Shown here: positions 37,686 through 46,877 of the stretch, piece after piece | Layout of the letters: each line of letters opens with the position of its first letter | Position numbering within the stretch: position 1 is the stretch's first letter | Source: Methylorubrum rhodesianum | GTDB taxonomy: Bacteria; Pseudomonadota; Alphaproteobacteria; Rhizobiales; Beijerinckiaceae | Direction: 5' to 3' | Assembly: GCF_014199985.1 (NCBI RefSeq) | Contig: NZ_JACHOS010000003.1 | Coordinates: 1-64,000, forward strand | Length of the DNA stretch: 64,000 nucleotides | Notes under the pieces: generated by a model | The model's input: the letters and a program-made list of their open reading frames with translations, nothing else | The model's database searches: none | What the model was told of the DNA's origin: nothing | Translations under genes and position numbers: made by a program

Positions 37686-38300
37686 TCAATACCCGTCGTA
37701 GATGCTGCCCCGCGAGAAGCCGAGGCCCACGGAGATGTCCGCGGAAGAGGCACCGGCAAGGCCGAAGGCGTCCGGGATCGAGCCGACTCCGGCGGCGGCA
37801 TAACTGGGACCGGGGCCGTAATCCAGCCCGGCGCCGGCCGGCACCCAGGCGGCGCGAGCGGGTTGCACCAGCACGCGGCGCTGCGTCGTGGTGTAGACCG
37901 GCGGCAGGGTCTCCGGGATCGCCTCCGGCGGGCGCACCAGCACGCGGCGGGTCTGCACCGCGTAGCGCGGCGGCGTGGTGATCCAGCAGCCGACGAGCTG
38001 GCCGTTGGCGTCGTAGCGCGTCTCCCAGCGGCGCCCGCCGGGGGCGACCAGAACCTGCTCGGACACGGTGTCGTAGACCGGCGGCGTCGTGCGGTAGACG
38101 GTGCGCGGCGGCTGGACCAGCACCCGTTCGGACACGGTATCGTAAACCGGCGGCGTCACGACGCGACGATAGCATTCGGCGCTGACGCAAGCCCCCCCGG
38201 CCCGTGCCGGCACAGCGAGGGCAAAGACCGAGGCGAAGACCGGAACGGCAACGAGGGCAAGGGAGGAGAAGAGGCTCGGGCGGAGCAGGGGGACGGCCAT
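37686..38300 (-). CDS. Secreted protein with PPVYDTVSE-VLV repeats, 204 aa
   Basis: A signal peptide (LFSSLALVAVPVFASVFALAVPARA) is followed by four related units: VVTPPVYDTVSERVLVQPP, TTPPVYDTVSEQVLVAPG, TPPRYAVQTRRVLVRPP and LPPVYTTTQRRVLVQPA. The unit (PPVY, then about nine residues, then RVLV) looks like a beta-hairpin repeat. The tail is Gly/Ser/Ala-rich. Cys residues occur in ACVSAECYRR and GCWIT. Similar secreted repeat proteins are found in this genus. ATG at 38300 is preceded by GGGGGACGGCC. Role unknown. Confidence 0.75.
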   Translation of the reverse strand: MAVPLLRPSLFSSLALVAVPVFASVFALAVPARAGGACVSAECYRRVVTPPVYDTVSERVLVQPPRTVYRTTPPVYDTVSEQVLVAPGGRRWETRYDANGQLVGCWITTPPRYAVQTRRVLVRPPEAIPETLPPVYTTTQRRVLVQPARAAWVPAGAGLDYGPGPSYAAAGVGSIPDAFGLAGASSADISVGLGFSRGSIYDGY

Positions 38301-38774
38301 GGAACAACCTCGGGACACGACGTGACGTCGGGACGATCTCGGCACCACCGCGTGCCCGGTCCGGGGTTTTCGGCGGCGTGCCATTCGACGTCCAGATAGC
38401 GGCCAAGGTTGCCTGCTGGACAAGTTCAATTGCCGAAGACAGTAAAATTAACCAACGACTAAGACTACGCAGGTCTGAACGCGCCGGATCGACTTGTCGT
38501 CTTGTCCTCCGGGCGGAGTCGGACGAGGTCGCGGCGGCGCGAGAGGGCGTTGCCGAAAAACCCTCCACGCCGCGCAGGGGAGGGCAGGCGGAAGGGCGTG
38601 CTTGTCAGCCCTTCGGCCAGGGGCTAGAGCGCTTCCAAATCGGGCGGCGGCGGCGCCCGGATCGCGACCCCGCCGCACGAGGGGATCGCATCCGCGCCAA
38701 GGCCGCGGGTGGCGGGCCGATGAGAGGCTCGCCCGACCCCGCGAGGACAAGCGGATCTAAGGACCGAACGGCCC
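38301..38774. other. Intergenic, divergent promoter region upstream of fdxA
   Basis: No gene seen. The stretch separates two divergent genes, and an AT-rich patch at about 38420-38465 is the best promoter candidate. Confidence 0.5.
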
Positions 38775-39113
38775 ATGACCTACGTCGTCACCGACAACTG
38801 CATCAAGTGCAAGTACATGGACTGCGTCGAGGTGTGCCCCGTGGATTGCTTCTACGAGGGCGAGAACATGCTCGTCATCCATCCCGATGAATGCATCGAT
38901 TGCGGCGTGTGCGAGCCGGAATGCCCCGCCGAGGCGATCAAGCCCGACACCGAGGGCAACCTCGAGAGCTGGCTGAAGCTCAACGCCGACTACGCCAAGA
39001 CCTGGCCCAACATCACGCAGAAGAAGGACGCCCCCGCCGACGCCAAGCAGTGGGACGGGGTGAGCGGCAAGCTGGAGGCGCACTTCTCGCCCAATCCCGG
39101 CTCCGGCGACTGA
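38775..39113 (+). CDS. fdxA: Ferredoxin FdxA, 7Fe-8S type, 112 aa
   Basis: FdxA is a low-potential electron carrier. The first cluster motif is [19 protein letters not shown] and the second is [17 protein letters not shown], which is the ordering of the 3Fe-4S plus 4Fe-4S ferredoxins. The C-terminal extension ([19 protein letters not shown]) is family-typical. It is followed by a 500-bp gap and carD, an order common in alphaproteobacteria. Confidence 0.93.
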   Translation: MTYVVTDNCIKCKYMDCVEVCPVDCFYEGENMLVIHPDECIDCGVCEPECPAEAIKPDTEGNLESWLKLNADYAKTWPNITQKKDAPADAKQWDGVSGKLEAHFSPNPGSGD

Positions 39114-39616
39114 CCGCCTCCGCCGCGGGGCGAAACGCCCTGCGCAGCGGAGCGGCCTCTCGCCGCAGGCCGCCGGTCCAGATCGGATATCCGAACGCGC
39201 CGCGGCCTCCCTCGAAAGATCCATCGAAGGCTCCGGCAACGCTCTTTCCGAGCCGTGCAAAACCTTCGATCCTCCCATGCGGAGACGCGTTCGCGCGCCG
39301 GCAATCCTTTGATTCGCCGGCCCGTTCGTGTTACATGAGGGCTCGCCGTCGCTCACGCCCGATGCGCCCCCTCCTCTCGCTCACTCGGCGAGTTCCATCT
39401 TTCTGGAAAAGAGGTTGGCTGCGATCGACCGCCGGAAGCATTTCGCTCCCGGCGCGTTCTTTCGTGTGGTGGGAGCAACGCGAGAGCCCGGGAACCGGCC
39501 AGCGCCTCGACGGCGCGCTGCCGGACAGGGGCATGCGCCGGGTGTCCCGCCCCGGAGGTGACGAGCGTGCGGGCGTGGACGCGCCCCGCGTGGATGACAG
39601 TGGAGGCTCATTCCGC
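39114..39616. other. Intergenic, carD leader
   Basis: No gene recognised. Some weak open frames exist, but they are Arg-rich and lack ribosome-binding sites. It must hold the carD promoter. Confidence 0.5.
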
Positions 39617-40213
39617 ATGACCACAGCCAAGAAGACGACGGCAGCAGGCCGCCAAGGCTTCAAGACCGGCGAGGCGGTCGTGTATCCGGCGCACGGCGTC
39701 GGGCGGATCACCGCGATCGAGGAACAGGAGATCGCGGGCTACAAGCTCGAATTGTTCGTCGTCTCGTTCGAGAAGGACAAGATGGTCCTGCGCGTACCCA
39801 CCGCGAAGGCCAACAGCGTCGGCATGCGCAAGCTCGCCGAGCCCGAACTCGTCAAGAAGGCTCTCGACGTGCTGACCGGCCGCGCCCGCATCAAGCGGAC
39901 GATGTGGTCGCGCCGCGCCCAGGAATACGAGGCCAAGATCAATTCCGGCGACCTGATCTCGGTGACGGAAGTGGTGCGCGACCTGTACCGCTCCGAGGCC
40001 CAGCCCGAGCAGTCCTACAGCGAGCGCCAGCTCTATGAGGCCGCCCTCGACCGCGTCGTGCGCGAGATCTCCTCGGTGAACCGGATCACCGAGACCGAGG
40101 CGCTCAAGCTGATCGAGCAGAGCCTCGCCAAGTCGCCGCGCCGCGCCAAGGCCGATGCCGAGGCGGAAGCCGACGCCGAGGGCGACGACGACGTGCAGGA
40201 GGAGGCCGCCTGA
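39617..40213 (+). CDS. carD: CarD-family RNA polymerase-binding transcription regulator, 198 aa
   Basis: CarD binds the beta subunit and stabilises open complexes. The RNAP-interacting Tudor-like domain is GFKTGEAVVYPAHGVGRITAIEEQEIAG, and the C-terminal helical DNA-contact domain includes RRAQEYEAKINSGDLISVTEVVRDLY and SERQLYEAALDRVVREIS. The tail is acidic and Ala-rich (AEAEADAEGDDDVQEE). ATG at 39617 is good. A strong terminator follows at 40265-40293. Confidence 0.94.
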   Translation: MTTAKKTTAAGRQGFKTGEAVVYPAHGVGRITAIEEQEIAGYKLELFVVSFEKDKMVLRVPTAKANSVGMRKLAEPELVKKALDVLTGRARIKRTMWSRRAQEYEAKINSGDLISVTEVVRDLYRSEAQPEQSYSERQLYEAALDRVVREISSVNRITETEALKLIEQSLAKSPRRAKADAEAEADAEGDDDVQEEAA

Positions 40214-40264
40214 AACGGCGGACGCCGAATCGGATCGCTGCACGGTTCGTATTTGTTAACCAGA

Positions 40265-40293
40265 GGGCTCGGCGCCACGCCGGGCCCTTTTTT
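40265..40293 (+). terminator. Rho-independent terminator after carD
   Basis: Stem GGGCTCGGCG (40265-40274) pairs with CGCCGGGCCC (40278-40287) around a short loop, followed by TTTTTT. Confidence 0.88.
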
Positions 40294-40492
40294 CATGTGC
40301 CGCCCATATGCCTCTTGACCCTTTCGTCGCCGGCGCCACGCGCCCGCAGGGAACAAGCGTCGCACGGATGTGTTGTGCCTCTGCCACGGATGGCTCGCCC
40401 CATGGTCGCGCCCGGCGTTTCGCCGGCCGAGAGACGCAGGCGGGTTGATCCGGAACGCTCGAACCAAGAACGCTCGAACGAGAGAGGCGGGG

Positions 40493-41365
40493 ATGGCAGA
40501 GATCGCGGGGATGCGGCGTCAGTTCATTCGGACAGCGATGGAGGCGCCGTTCCTTGCGAGGGAAGAAGAACGCGGGCTGGCGGTGGCCTGGAAGGAGGCG
40601 CGCGACGAGCGTGCCCTGCACCGCCTGATCTCCGCGCATATGCGCCTCGTGATCGCGCTTGCCGGCCGCTTCCGCCATTACGGACTTCCGATGGCCGACC
40701 TCGTCCAGGAGGGCCATGTCGGCCTGATGGAGGCGGCCGCCCGCTTCGAGCCGGAGCGGGATGTCCGCTTCTCGACCTATGCCACGTGGTGGATCCGCGC
40801 CTCGATCCAGGACTACATCCTGCGCAACTGGTCGATCGTGCGCGGCGGAACGAGCTCGGCGCAGAAGGCGCTGTTCTTCAACCTGCGCCGCCTGCGCGCC
40901 CGCCTGATGCAGTCCACCGAGGAGCAGGTCGGCTCCGAGATCCACGGACGGATCGCCAGCGCGATCGGCGTGTCCCGCGAGGATGTGGCGCTGATGGATG
41001 CACGCCTGTCCGGTCCCGACATGTCGCTGAACGCCCCCGTGGGCGAGGAGAGCGAGGCGTCTTCCGAGCGGATGGATTTCCTCGTCGACAACGCCGCCCT
41101 TCCCGACGAGACGGTGTCCGCGCTGGTCGACGGCGAGCGCCGGCTGGTCTGGCTGCGGCAGGCGCTCACGGTGCTCTCGGAGCGCGAGCTGCGCATCCTG
41201 CGGGAGCGGCGGCTGGCCGAGGATCAGGCGACCCTCGAGGCGCTGGGCCATCGCCTCGGCATCTCGAAGGAGCGCGTTCGCCAGATCGAGAACCGGGCTC
41301 TGGAGAAGCTGCGCCGGGCGCTCGCCGAGAAGTTCCCGCAGGCCCCGAGTAGCGTCTACGCCTGA
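40493..41365 (+). CDS. RpoH-type alternative sigma factor, 290 aa
   Basis: This is a sigma-32-like factor. Region 2 reads HMRLVIALAGRFRHYGLPMADLVQEGHVGLMEAAARF and FSTYATWWIRASIQDYILRNWSIV; the RpoH box is QKALFFNLRRLRARL. Region 4 is LSERELRILRERRL and GHRLGISKERVRQIENRALEKLRRAL. Alphaproteobacteria often carry several rpoH paralogues, so this may be a stress-specific copy. ATG at 40493 follows GAGAGGCGGGG. A terminator follows at 41388-41416. Confidence 0.92.
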   Translation: MAEIAGMRRQFIRTAMEAPFLAREEERGLAVAWKEARDERALHRLISAHMRLVIALAGRFRHYGLPMADLVQEGHVGLMEAAARFEPERDVRFSTYATWWIRASIQDYILRNWSIVRGGTSSAQKALFFNLRRLRARLMQSTEEQVGSEIHGRIASAIGVSREDVALMDARLSGPDMSLNAPVGEESEASSERMDFLVDNAALPDETVSALVDGERRLVWLRQALTVLSERELRILRERRLAEDQATLEALGHRLGISKERVRQIENRALEKLRRALAEKFPQAPSSVYA

Positions 41366-41387
41366 TCGTCCGACCGCGCCGAAAGCG

Positions 41388-41416
41388 AAGGGCGACGCCA
41401 CCGCGTCGCCCTTTCT
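41388..41416 (+). terminator. Terminator after the sigma-32 gene
   Basis: Stem AAGGGCGACGC (41388-41398) with GCGTCGCCCTT (41403-41413), then TTCT. It lies between convergent genes and may work in both directions. Confidence 0.75.
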
Positions 41417-41450
41417 GCGTTCGAGGCTCGGGGGGCCGCTTCGACCGCCT

Positions 41451-42422
41451 TCAGGGCGACAGGGCGACCCGCTCGGCGGAACGGCCGGCGCGCGCGCCGC
41501 CGCGGCGCGTGTCGCCCGAGGCGTTGGCCAGCACGGCGGCGAGGCGCTTCGTGGCGAAATCGATGAAGCTGCGCGCTTTCGCCGGCAGGAGTCGCGAGGT
41601 CGTGACGAAGTAGACCGGCGTCGAAGGCAGGTTCCAATCCGGCAGGACGCGCTGGAGGCGCCCGGTGGAGAGGTCGTTGTCCACGTTGATGACGTTGGCT
41701 CGGGTCAGTCCCTGACCCGCCACAGCAAAACGCCGGGCCAGGCTCAGCGAGTTGCAGGACAGGGGACCGCCCACGGTGATCGCGACGGATTCCTCCCCGC
41801 GTTTGAGCGTCCAGGTGGCGGAGGTGCCCTGCATCGGCAGGATGACCTGGTGGTCTTCGAGATCGATGGGCGACACCGGCGTGCCGCGCTCGGCGAGGTA
41901 GGCGGGCGAACCGAAGATTCCGTTCTCGACCTCGGCGACCTTGCGCACGATCAGCGAGGTCTCCCGAGGCTCCTCAATGGCGACGGCAAGATCGTAATTG
42001 TCGCCGACCAGATCGATGGGCGCCGGCTTCAGATCGACATGGACATGGATGTGCTCATGGAGGGCGGAGAACTCCGTGATCACGCCCGACAGGTGGCGCA
42101 GCACCCAGAAATCCGGCGGCGCGGCGAGCTTGAGAAAACCGCTCGGCCCCTTGGCCACGGCCATCATGTCGTCGAAGGTCCGCTGCGCCTCGTCGACGAG
42201 GCGGGAAACCTGCGTGAGGTAGGCTTCGCCGTAGGAGGTCAACGCCAGCTTGCGGGTGGTGCGATCCAGGAGCCGCAACCCCACCATCGACTCAAACATA
42301 GTAATTCGGCGAGACAGGGAAGAAATCGGCATCCCGAGCGCCGCCGCGGCCTGACTAAAGCTTTTTCTTCGGGCAACTTCGACGAAGAGCGCCATGTCGC
42401 GTAGCAGTTGAGGATGCGGCAT
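41451..42422 (-). CDS. LysR-family transcriptional regulator, 323 aa
   Basis: The winged helix-turn-helix reads DMALFVEVARRKSFSQAAAALGMPISSLSRRITMFESMVGLRLLDRTTR. An effector-binding domain follows (LKLAAPPDFWVLRHLSGVIT, VEVENGIFGSPAYLAERGTP-like segments). It belongs to the CrgA-like group, usual in opportunistic metabolic control. ATG at 42422 (MPHPQLLRD) is chosen. No enzyme gene is adjacent, so the regulon is unknown. Confidence 0.9.
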   Translation of the reverse strand: MPHPQLLRDMALFVEVARRKSFSQAAAALGMPISSLSRRITMFESMVGLRLLDRTTRKLALTSYGEAYLTQVSRLVDEAQRTFDDMMAVAKGPSGFLKLAAPPDFWVLRHLSGVITEFSALHEHIHVHVDLKPAPIDLVGDNYDLAVAIEEPRETSLIVRKVAEVENGIFGSPAYLAERGTPVSPIDLEDHQVILPMQGTSATWTLKRGEESVAITVGGPLSCNSLSLARRFAVAGQGLTRANVINVDNDLSTGRLQRVLPDWNLPSTPVYFVTTSRLLPAKARSFIDFATKRLAAVLANASGDTRRGGARAGRSAERVALSP

Positions 42423-43055
42423 CTTTGCGCGGTCCACCCAGTCATTACGTGACTGCGCACCCGGCCGCTGAACGGAAGCCACGCGCAACCCTCCTTGCCG
42501 TCTAACACATCCGCCCATAACCACAGCGAGCATAGCAGAGTTCGCGCGGAAAAATAGTTTCGCACTATGGAACAATAGCCGCACAACCTTTGGCTGCTCC
42601 GACCGATCCCGGGGCTGGCACGGAAGGAGCCGCGGGGAGGCTTGCGAGACGGCCACCATGGCCTCGGGTCCCGTCCTCGGGATCTGGCCGCGTGGGTCCG
42701 GTCTGCCCAAGCCACTCTCGCCGCGCGGATGCGTCCGTTACGGCTCGATCCGTGTGAGACGCGCACCGGCGCAGGCCAGGACGCTGGATTCTCCGGACGC
42801 GTCATCCGATCGGCCTGAAGGTGAGCAACCGGCGCGAAGACACGCCGGCGGGCCCCCCCCTCGCGGCACCTCGGCCCGGCGTGTGAATTTTTTAAATACC
42901 GTTGCCGCACATAGGCTTACCCGTGACTTTCCCCTGTCCAGCAGGGCAAAATGGCTCCGCTGAGCCGAAAGAAGCGCCTCGAAAGGCGGCAACCCGCTTG
43001 CGACCGGGAAAAGTGCCGGCTATAAGCCCGCTCGCCGGCCCTCGGGGGGCGGCAT
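42423..43055. other. Intergenic, upstream of two tRNA genes
   Basis: No gene seen. Weak open frames are Arg-rich shadows. The AT patch around 42885-42905 and the region up to 43055 probably hold the tRNA promoter. Confidence 0.5.
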
Positions 43056-43132
43056 CGGAGTGTAGCGCAGTCTGGTAGCGCACCACGTTCGGGACGTGGG
43101 GGTCGCAGGTTCAAATCCTGCCACTCCGACCA
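43056..43132 (+). tRNA. tRNA-Pro (CGG)
   Basis: A full 77-nt cloverleaf with acceptor stem CGGAGTG/CACTCCG, anticodon arm with loop TTCGGGA (anticodon CGG), T-arm GGTTCAAATCC, and encoded CCA (43130-43132). Confidence 0.95.
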
Positions 43133-43178
43133 AGAAAGAAGAGAAACGCCTGGAAAGGCGTCGAGGAATGAAAAAAGG

Positions 43179-43255
43179 GCGCCCGTAGCTCAGCTGGATA
43201 GAGCACCAGACTACGAATCTGGGGGTCAGAGGTTCGAATCCTTTCGGGCGCGCCA
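43179..43255 (+). tRNA. tRNA-Arg (ACG), integration target
   Basis: A full 77-nt cloverleaf with acceptor stem GCGCCCG/CGGGCGC, anticodon loop CTACGAA (anticodon ACG, a TadA substrate), T-arm GGTTCGAATCC and encoded CCA. Its 3' part is duplicated at 58624-58673. Confidence 0.95.
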
Positions 43256-43257
43256 TT
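43208..43257 (+). repeat. attL (3' part of tRNA-Arg)
   Basis: Fifty bases, from the anticodon arm to just past the CCA, identical to 58624-58673. Recombination here left an intact tRNA gene on this side. Confidence 0.9.
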
Positions 43258-43315
43258 TTCCTTCAAAGAGTTAGCTTGCAAGGCATCGCTGATGCGCTTC
43301 CCAGAAATTTGGCTT

Positions 43316-43333
43316 GGGAAGCACATGGGAAGC
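43316..43333 (+). repeat. Left copy of an 18-bp end repeat (possible integrase arm site)
   Basis: GGGAAGCACATGGGAAGC occurs here and at 58480-58497 in the same orientation, just inside both island ends. It contains two GGGAAGC half-sites, and an inverted GCTTCCC lies at 43296-43302. Confidence 0.65.
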
Positions 43334-43599
43334 GGGGAAGGTAAAAGCCGAACCCCTACGAGGGATCGGAAAAAAAATCGAAGCTCATCTTTTGCCACGG
43401 CATACCACTGAGCGATGCTGGTGAGTTTCATGGGTGATCCTGCCCCTCACCCCTCATCCACACCAACCGAATTTTTTGTCCGCCGGTGAACGATGTTCGG
43501 TCGGTAGGTTCGCTAAAGTGCTCATCGAACGTCGGTGCGTGGGCCTAGCAGACACTGACTGCTTTCCATCCCACGGAATGCGATTCGACGGTCGGCCCC

Positions 43600-44038
43600 A
43601 TGTGGACGATGCGATGCTGCGAGCTGAGTGACGCGCAGTGGAAGCAGATTGTCCTGCTGCCTTCGCACCAGCCGCGCACGGTTAGGCCAGCCGAGGATTT
43701 CTGCCGAGCCCTCAACAGCATGCCTTATCCTGCGCACGAGTGGCTCCCTAAAAGGGCCCTACCAGCGCGCTATGGCGTTGTCGGGACCATGTCGAGCAGG
43801 GCTCAACCACTGTCGTAGAGCAAGCGTCTCCGACCAATTGCTGCAGCAGCTGCAGGCGCAGGCGGATACGGGCAGCGACCTCGACTGGGACCTGCACTTC
43901 TTGGATGCCGCGGTGGTGCGCACTCGCCAGCACGCCGCGGACCACGTTAGTCAGGAGCAATCGAGTGGGCGAGGCGGCAGCAGAAGTGCGGGCGAGGGGC
44001 TCAGGCGCACTCAGAACCTGTTTGAGTCGCGGTTTTAG
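43600..44038 (+). pseudogene. Decayed IS5-family transposase
   Basis: The reading near 43620 (LSDAQWKQI and, further on, AEDFCRALNSMPYPAHEWLP) resembles the N terminus of IS5-type transposases. A second frame carries the middle segment (SDQLLQQLQAQADTGSDLDW, DAAVVRTRQHAADHV). The frames do not connect and the C terminus is absent. The gene is dead. Confidence 0.7.
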
Positions 44039-44765
44039 GCTGGATTGTAGAGGGCAGTGACGGCCATGAGGCGGCGACACAGGCGAGGCGGCCGGTCGCC
44101 ACGTCGAGGCGGCCTGCGCGCTCGTGCAGCAGGCAGCCCCAGTGGCTGAGCCAGCCGAAGGTGCGCTCCACGAGCCGGCGCCGCTCCAGCACGACGAAGC
44201 CCTTCTGATCTGGGTTCTTCTCAACAACGCGGTGGCGCATGCCGTGCAGATGGCACCGCTCGGCGGTGAAAGCGCCGTCGAGAAGGGCCAAGCGCAGGTT
44301 GGGCCACGCCGCCTTGCCGTTATCAAGGGCCGTCAGGGTGTCGCGGTCCTGAACGTTGGCGGGCACGACAGCCAGTGCCAGGACGTGGCCTTCTGCACCG
44401 ACCAGCGCCACGCGCTTGCGCCCAACCAGCTTCATGGCCCCGTCGTAGCCACGCGGCCCGCGCACCCCGAGGCATCTGACGTTGCGCGCGTCGATGATGG
44501 CAAGGCAGGGCGTCGCACGGCGGCTGCAACGGCGACGCTGTCGGCGCGCCAGAGCGCGCATCAGGCTCTCGAACAGCCCCTTCTCGATCCGGCGCCGGAA
44601 CCAGACGTAGACCGTGCGCGAGGGCGGAAAGCCGGCTGGCAGCGCCCGCCAAGCGCCGCCGACCCGCCGGGGCCAACCTCCGCTGAACCGCTCGATGCTG
44701 CAGATCCTGCTGAAACGCAGGCGGCGAAGCCCGCAGTTCACCGCGAAGGCGCCGGTCAACCCCAA
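44001..44765 (-). CDS. IS5-family transposase, probably altered at its N terminus
   Basis: The middle and C terminus are recognisable: WRALPAGFPPSRTVYVWFRR, AIIDARNVRCLGVRGPRGYD (first catalytic Asp), GRKRVALVGAEGHVLALAVV, LRLALLDGAFTAERC (second Asp) and RRLVERTFGWLSHWG (Glu). The first 35 or so residues do not match what the family normally has, so this copy may be inactive. It lies among other transposase remnants next to attL. I could not set its terminal repeats. Confidence 0.65.
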   Translation of the reverse strand: MGLTGAFAVNCGLRRLRFSRICSIERFSGGWPRRVGGAWRALPAGFPPSRTVYVWFRRRIEKGLFESLMRALARRQRRRCSRRATPCLAIIDARNVRCLGVRGPRGYDGAMKLVGRKRVALVGAEGHVLALAVVPANVQDRDTLTALDNGKAAWPNLRLALLDGAFTAERCHLHGMRHRVVEKNPDQKGFVVLERRRLVERTFGWLSHWGCLLHERAGRLDVATGRLACVAASWPSLPSTIQPKTATQTGSECA

Positions 44766-44854
44766 AAGCCGGTGGGATTAAAAAGCGGTGAGCCTGTCAC
44801 GTCACCGGACTTCGCCTGTCATCACAGCGCAACAGGAAGCCCTCGCATTAGCCG

Positions 44855-45026
44855 ATGGTGTTGCGAGCGCGGCAGAAAGAGCTCGCTGCCGTTCGGCTGG
44901 GCTACGGCTACCGGCGATTGCACATACTGTCACGGCAGAGCCGTGAGCTAGAAGAGCACCTACCAACTCTATCAGAATGACGGATTGTCGATGCGCATCA
45001 AGCTGCGGAGGCGCAAGCGGGCTTGA
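44855..45026 (+). pseudogene. IS3-family orfB remnant
   Basis: One frame reads LRARQKELAAVRLGYGYRRL and another TYQLYQNDGLSMRIKLRRRK. Both match consecutive parts of the IS3 OrfB N-terminal region (compare LRMRICDLAKSRVRYGYFRI and HRLYRDEGLSLRLKRPRR in the intact copy at 54333-55142). A frameshift separates them, and both flanks are gone. Confidence 0.6.
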
Positions 45027-45224
45027 CGCTAACGGCAAGGAGGCTCCCAAACCGGCAGTTCCCATGAGGCCTGGGCGAGGCATTTCGAGTGGGACCGCCA
45101 ATTCAAAAGGCGCCGGATTGGAGCTCAACCTCACATTAACTTCTATACGTAAGGAGCTTCCAAGGCGCAGAATCCTCAAAGCTACTGATAGAGTGTAGAT
45201 TTAAAGAAGGAGCTTACGTGAATA

Positions 45225-46877
45225 TCAATTGTCAAAAAACCCTTCCAAATCTTGATCATTTTCTCCGATAACTCGCATATTAACGAATTCAAGCCGCTCT
45301 GAAAGCGGTTTGAGTATATGTTTTTTCTCAAACTCGAATATATCCAGAGCGCGCCGCCTCGCAAACTCTTTGTAATCCTGCAAGCGCGCAGCCTCTATAG
45401 CGTAATCAGAAATTATGTGCCGCTCCCTAACATCGTCGCTGAGCGCGCAATTTGTAATCTGAGCTCTCAACCGATGTGAATCTTCAGGATTGATCAGAAA
45501 TCGCCCACCTGGATCACCTCGTTCAACGTTCGGCAATGCAAGGAAATGAAAAGCCTCAGCACCGAATTCTCTTATGAGGTTGGATCCCGACCTCGACTCG
45601 ACTTGATTCGACCGGTAAGCCAACGCCAGCATGAGGGCTTTTACTCGAGCCGCTCTGAAGTCACTTTTTACCGAGGCAGTGCTTCGAACAGTGGGCTGTT
45701 GACGCAGCGACCAAAATAGAAGCCCTGTCTCAACGTAATTCAAGAAATCGCCAATTGCACTCTCGGATTGCCGCCCGCTCCCTCCAAATAATTCGGAGTA
45801 AGTGGTCAACCAAACCCAGTCCTCTAGAAGAAGTCTATAGTGATCGGAGTACCCGCTGCTCAAAGCGGTCGCAATCGCCACTATCTGAATCCGATAAGGA
45901 ACCAACGCCGGATCAGTTATGCCAAAAGCCTGATCAAAGAAAATCGCGCACGAACGAAGGCCATTGAATGTGCGATACAGCGCCTGAGGATCTTCCTTTA
46001 ATCGCCTACTCACTTCATCTGGATTTGTCTTATATATATCCGCCTTCAAATTGGCTTTGATGCACCTCAAAACGACATCGGTGTCCACTTTCTCCCAGCC
46101 CACAGCTGCAAGTAGATCACTCCTATATTCATTGTCGAGCTTCAATAAGTCAAACTTCGGCGAGTAAGAAAGAGCGTTGAGCATATGTAGCTCACTCATG
46201 TCGGCTCCCCGACTATTGATCCGCTCAAAACTTTTTGTAACAACTTCCAGACTTGCACTATTTAACGTTATTAGCGGAATTTTGTATGAACGAAATGCGG
46301 CAGCAACTTCATCGGCCATGTCGATGCGCTTTTCGTCCGCATTCGCCAATGCTCTCTGAAATTTTAGAAGCTCTTTACTCTGCAAAATGATGTTAAGCGG
46401 CAGGTAACGAGTTGGATCGGATTTAAGGGCCTCAGATCTAATGTCGATTGAACGCTTGAACCGTTCGGACTCGTCTGCAGCATCGAGATCTGCGTAAACA
46501 ACAAAGTCTCTCAATTCAAAGTCGTTAGTTTCATCGAACGACTTCCAGCTCTCGGTAGCTCGCAAAGCTCCGAAGAGTGTCGATATGCGCTGCACGCCGT
46601 CCATGAGGTATCGATTTTCTATCGATTTAACCATCGGCGGGAGGCGGTGCGGGCCTAGGCTATCGTAACAACCAATTTCTTCATTCGACGTTGCCCAAAT
46701 CATTAGCGCGCCAATAGGCAACCCGGCGAATATGCTTTCAAGAAACTCCCTCCGGTGATTCCACGTCCAAACAAGCGGCCGTTGGAAGCGGGGAATCCGA
46801 ATGCGTCCGGTCGAAAGGTCGTCGAGCACCGACGTGAGAAACACCACGGTGGGATCAGCTGAAAATGTTTCACGCAT
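45225..46877 (-). CDS. DUF262 protein, third gene of a candidate defence operon, 550 aa
   Basis: The N-terminal DUF262/ParB-like NTPase signature is present: RIRIPRFQRPLVWTWNHRRE then ESIFAGLPIGALMIW (residues 26-61), and YLMDGVQRISTLFGAL, where the usual DGQQR is DGVQR (93-97). FERINSRGADMSELHMLNAL (217-234) is also family-typical. I see no C-terminal HNH (DUF1524) nuclease as in GmrSD, so it is not a complete type IV enzyme; the C-terminal 200 residues are unrecognised. Its ATG overlaps the end of the preceding gene by 8 nt. Sequence is AT-richer than the chromosome and the rest of the island. DUF262 proteins are frequent in anti-phage systems, acting on modified DNA or as NTP-dependent regulators. 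Confidence 0.87.
   Translation of the reverse strand: MRETFSADPTVVFLTSVLDDLSTGRIRIPRFQRPLVWTWNHRREFLESIFAGLPIGALMIWATSNEEIGCYDSLGPHRLPPMVKSIENRYLMDGVQRISTLFGALRATESWKSFDETNDFELRDFVVYADLDAADESERFKRSIDIRSEALKSDPTRYLPLNIILQSKELLKFQRALANADEKRIDMADEVAAAFRSYKIPLITLNSASLEVVTKSFERINSRGADMSELHMLNALSYSPKFDLLKLDNEYRSDLLAAVGWEKVDTDVVLRCIKANLKADIYKTNPDEVSRRLKEDPQALYRTFNGLRSCAIFFDQAFGITDPALVPYRIQIVAIATALSSGYSDHYRLLLEDWVWLTTYSELFGGSGRQSESAIGDFLNYVETGLLFWSLRQQPTVRSTASVKSDFRAARVKALMLALAYRSNQVESRSGSNLIREFGAEAFHFLALPNVERGDPGGRFLINPEDSHRLRAQITNCALSDDVRERHIISDYAIEAARLQDYKEFARRRALDIFEFEKKHILKPLSERLEFVNMRVIGENDQDLEGFFDN

Noticed and set aside
43434..43631. Small plus-strand gene next to attL
   Set aside because: No recognisable domain or site; it runs into the decayed transposase.
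45225..46877. GmrSD-type type IV restriction enzyme
   Set aside because: The DUF262 half is there but no DUF1524/HNH segment is visible at the C terminus.
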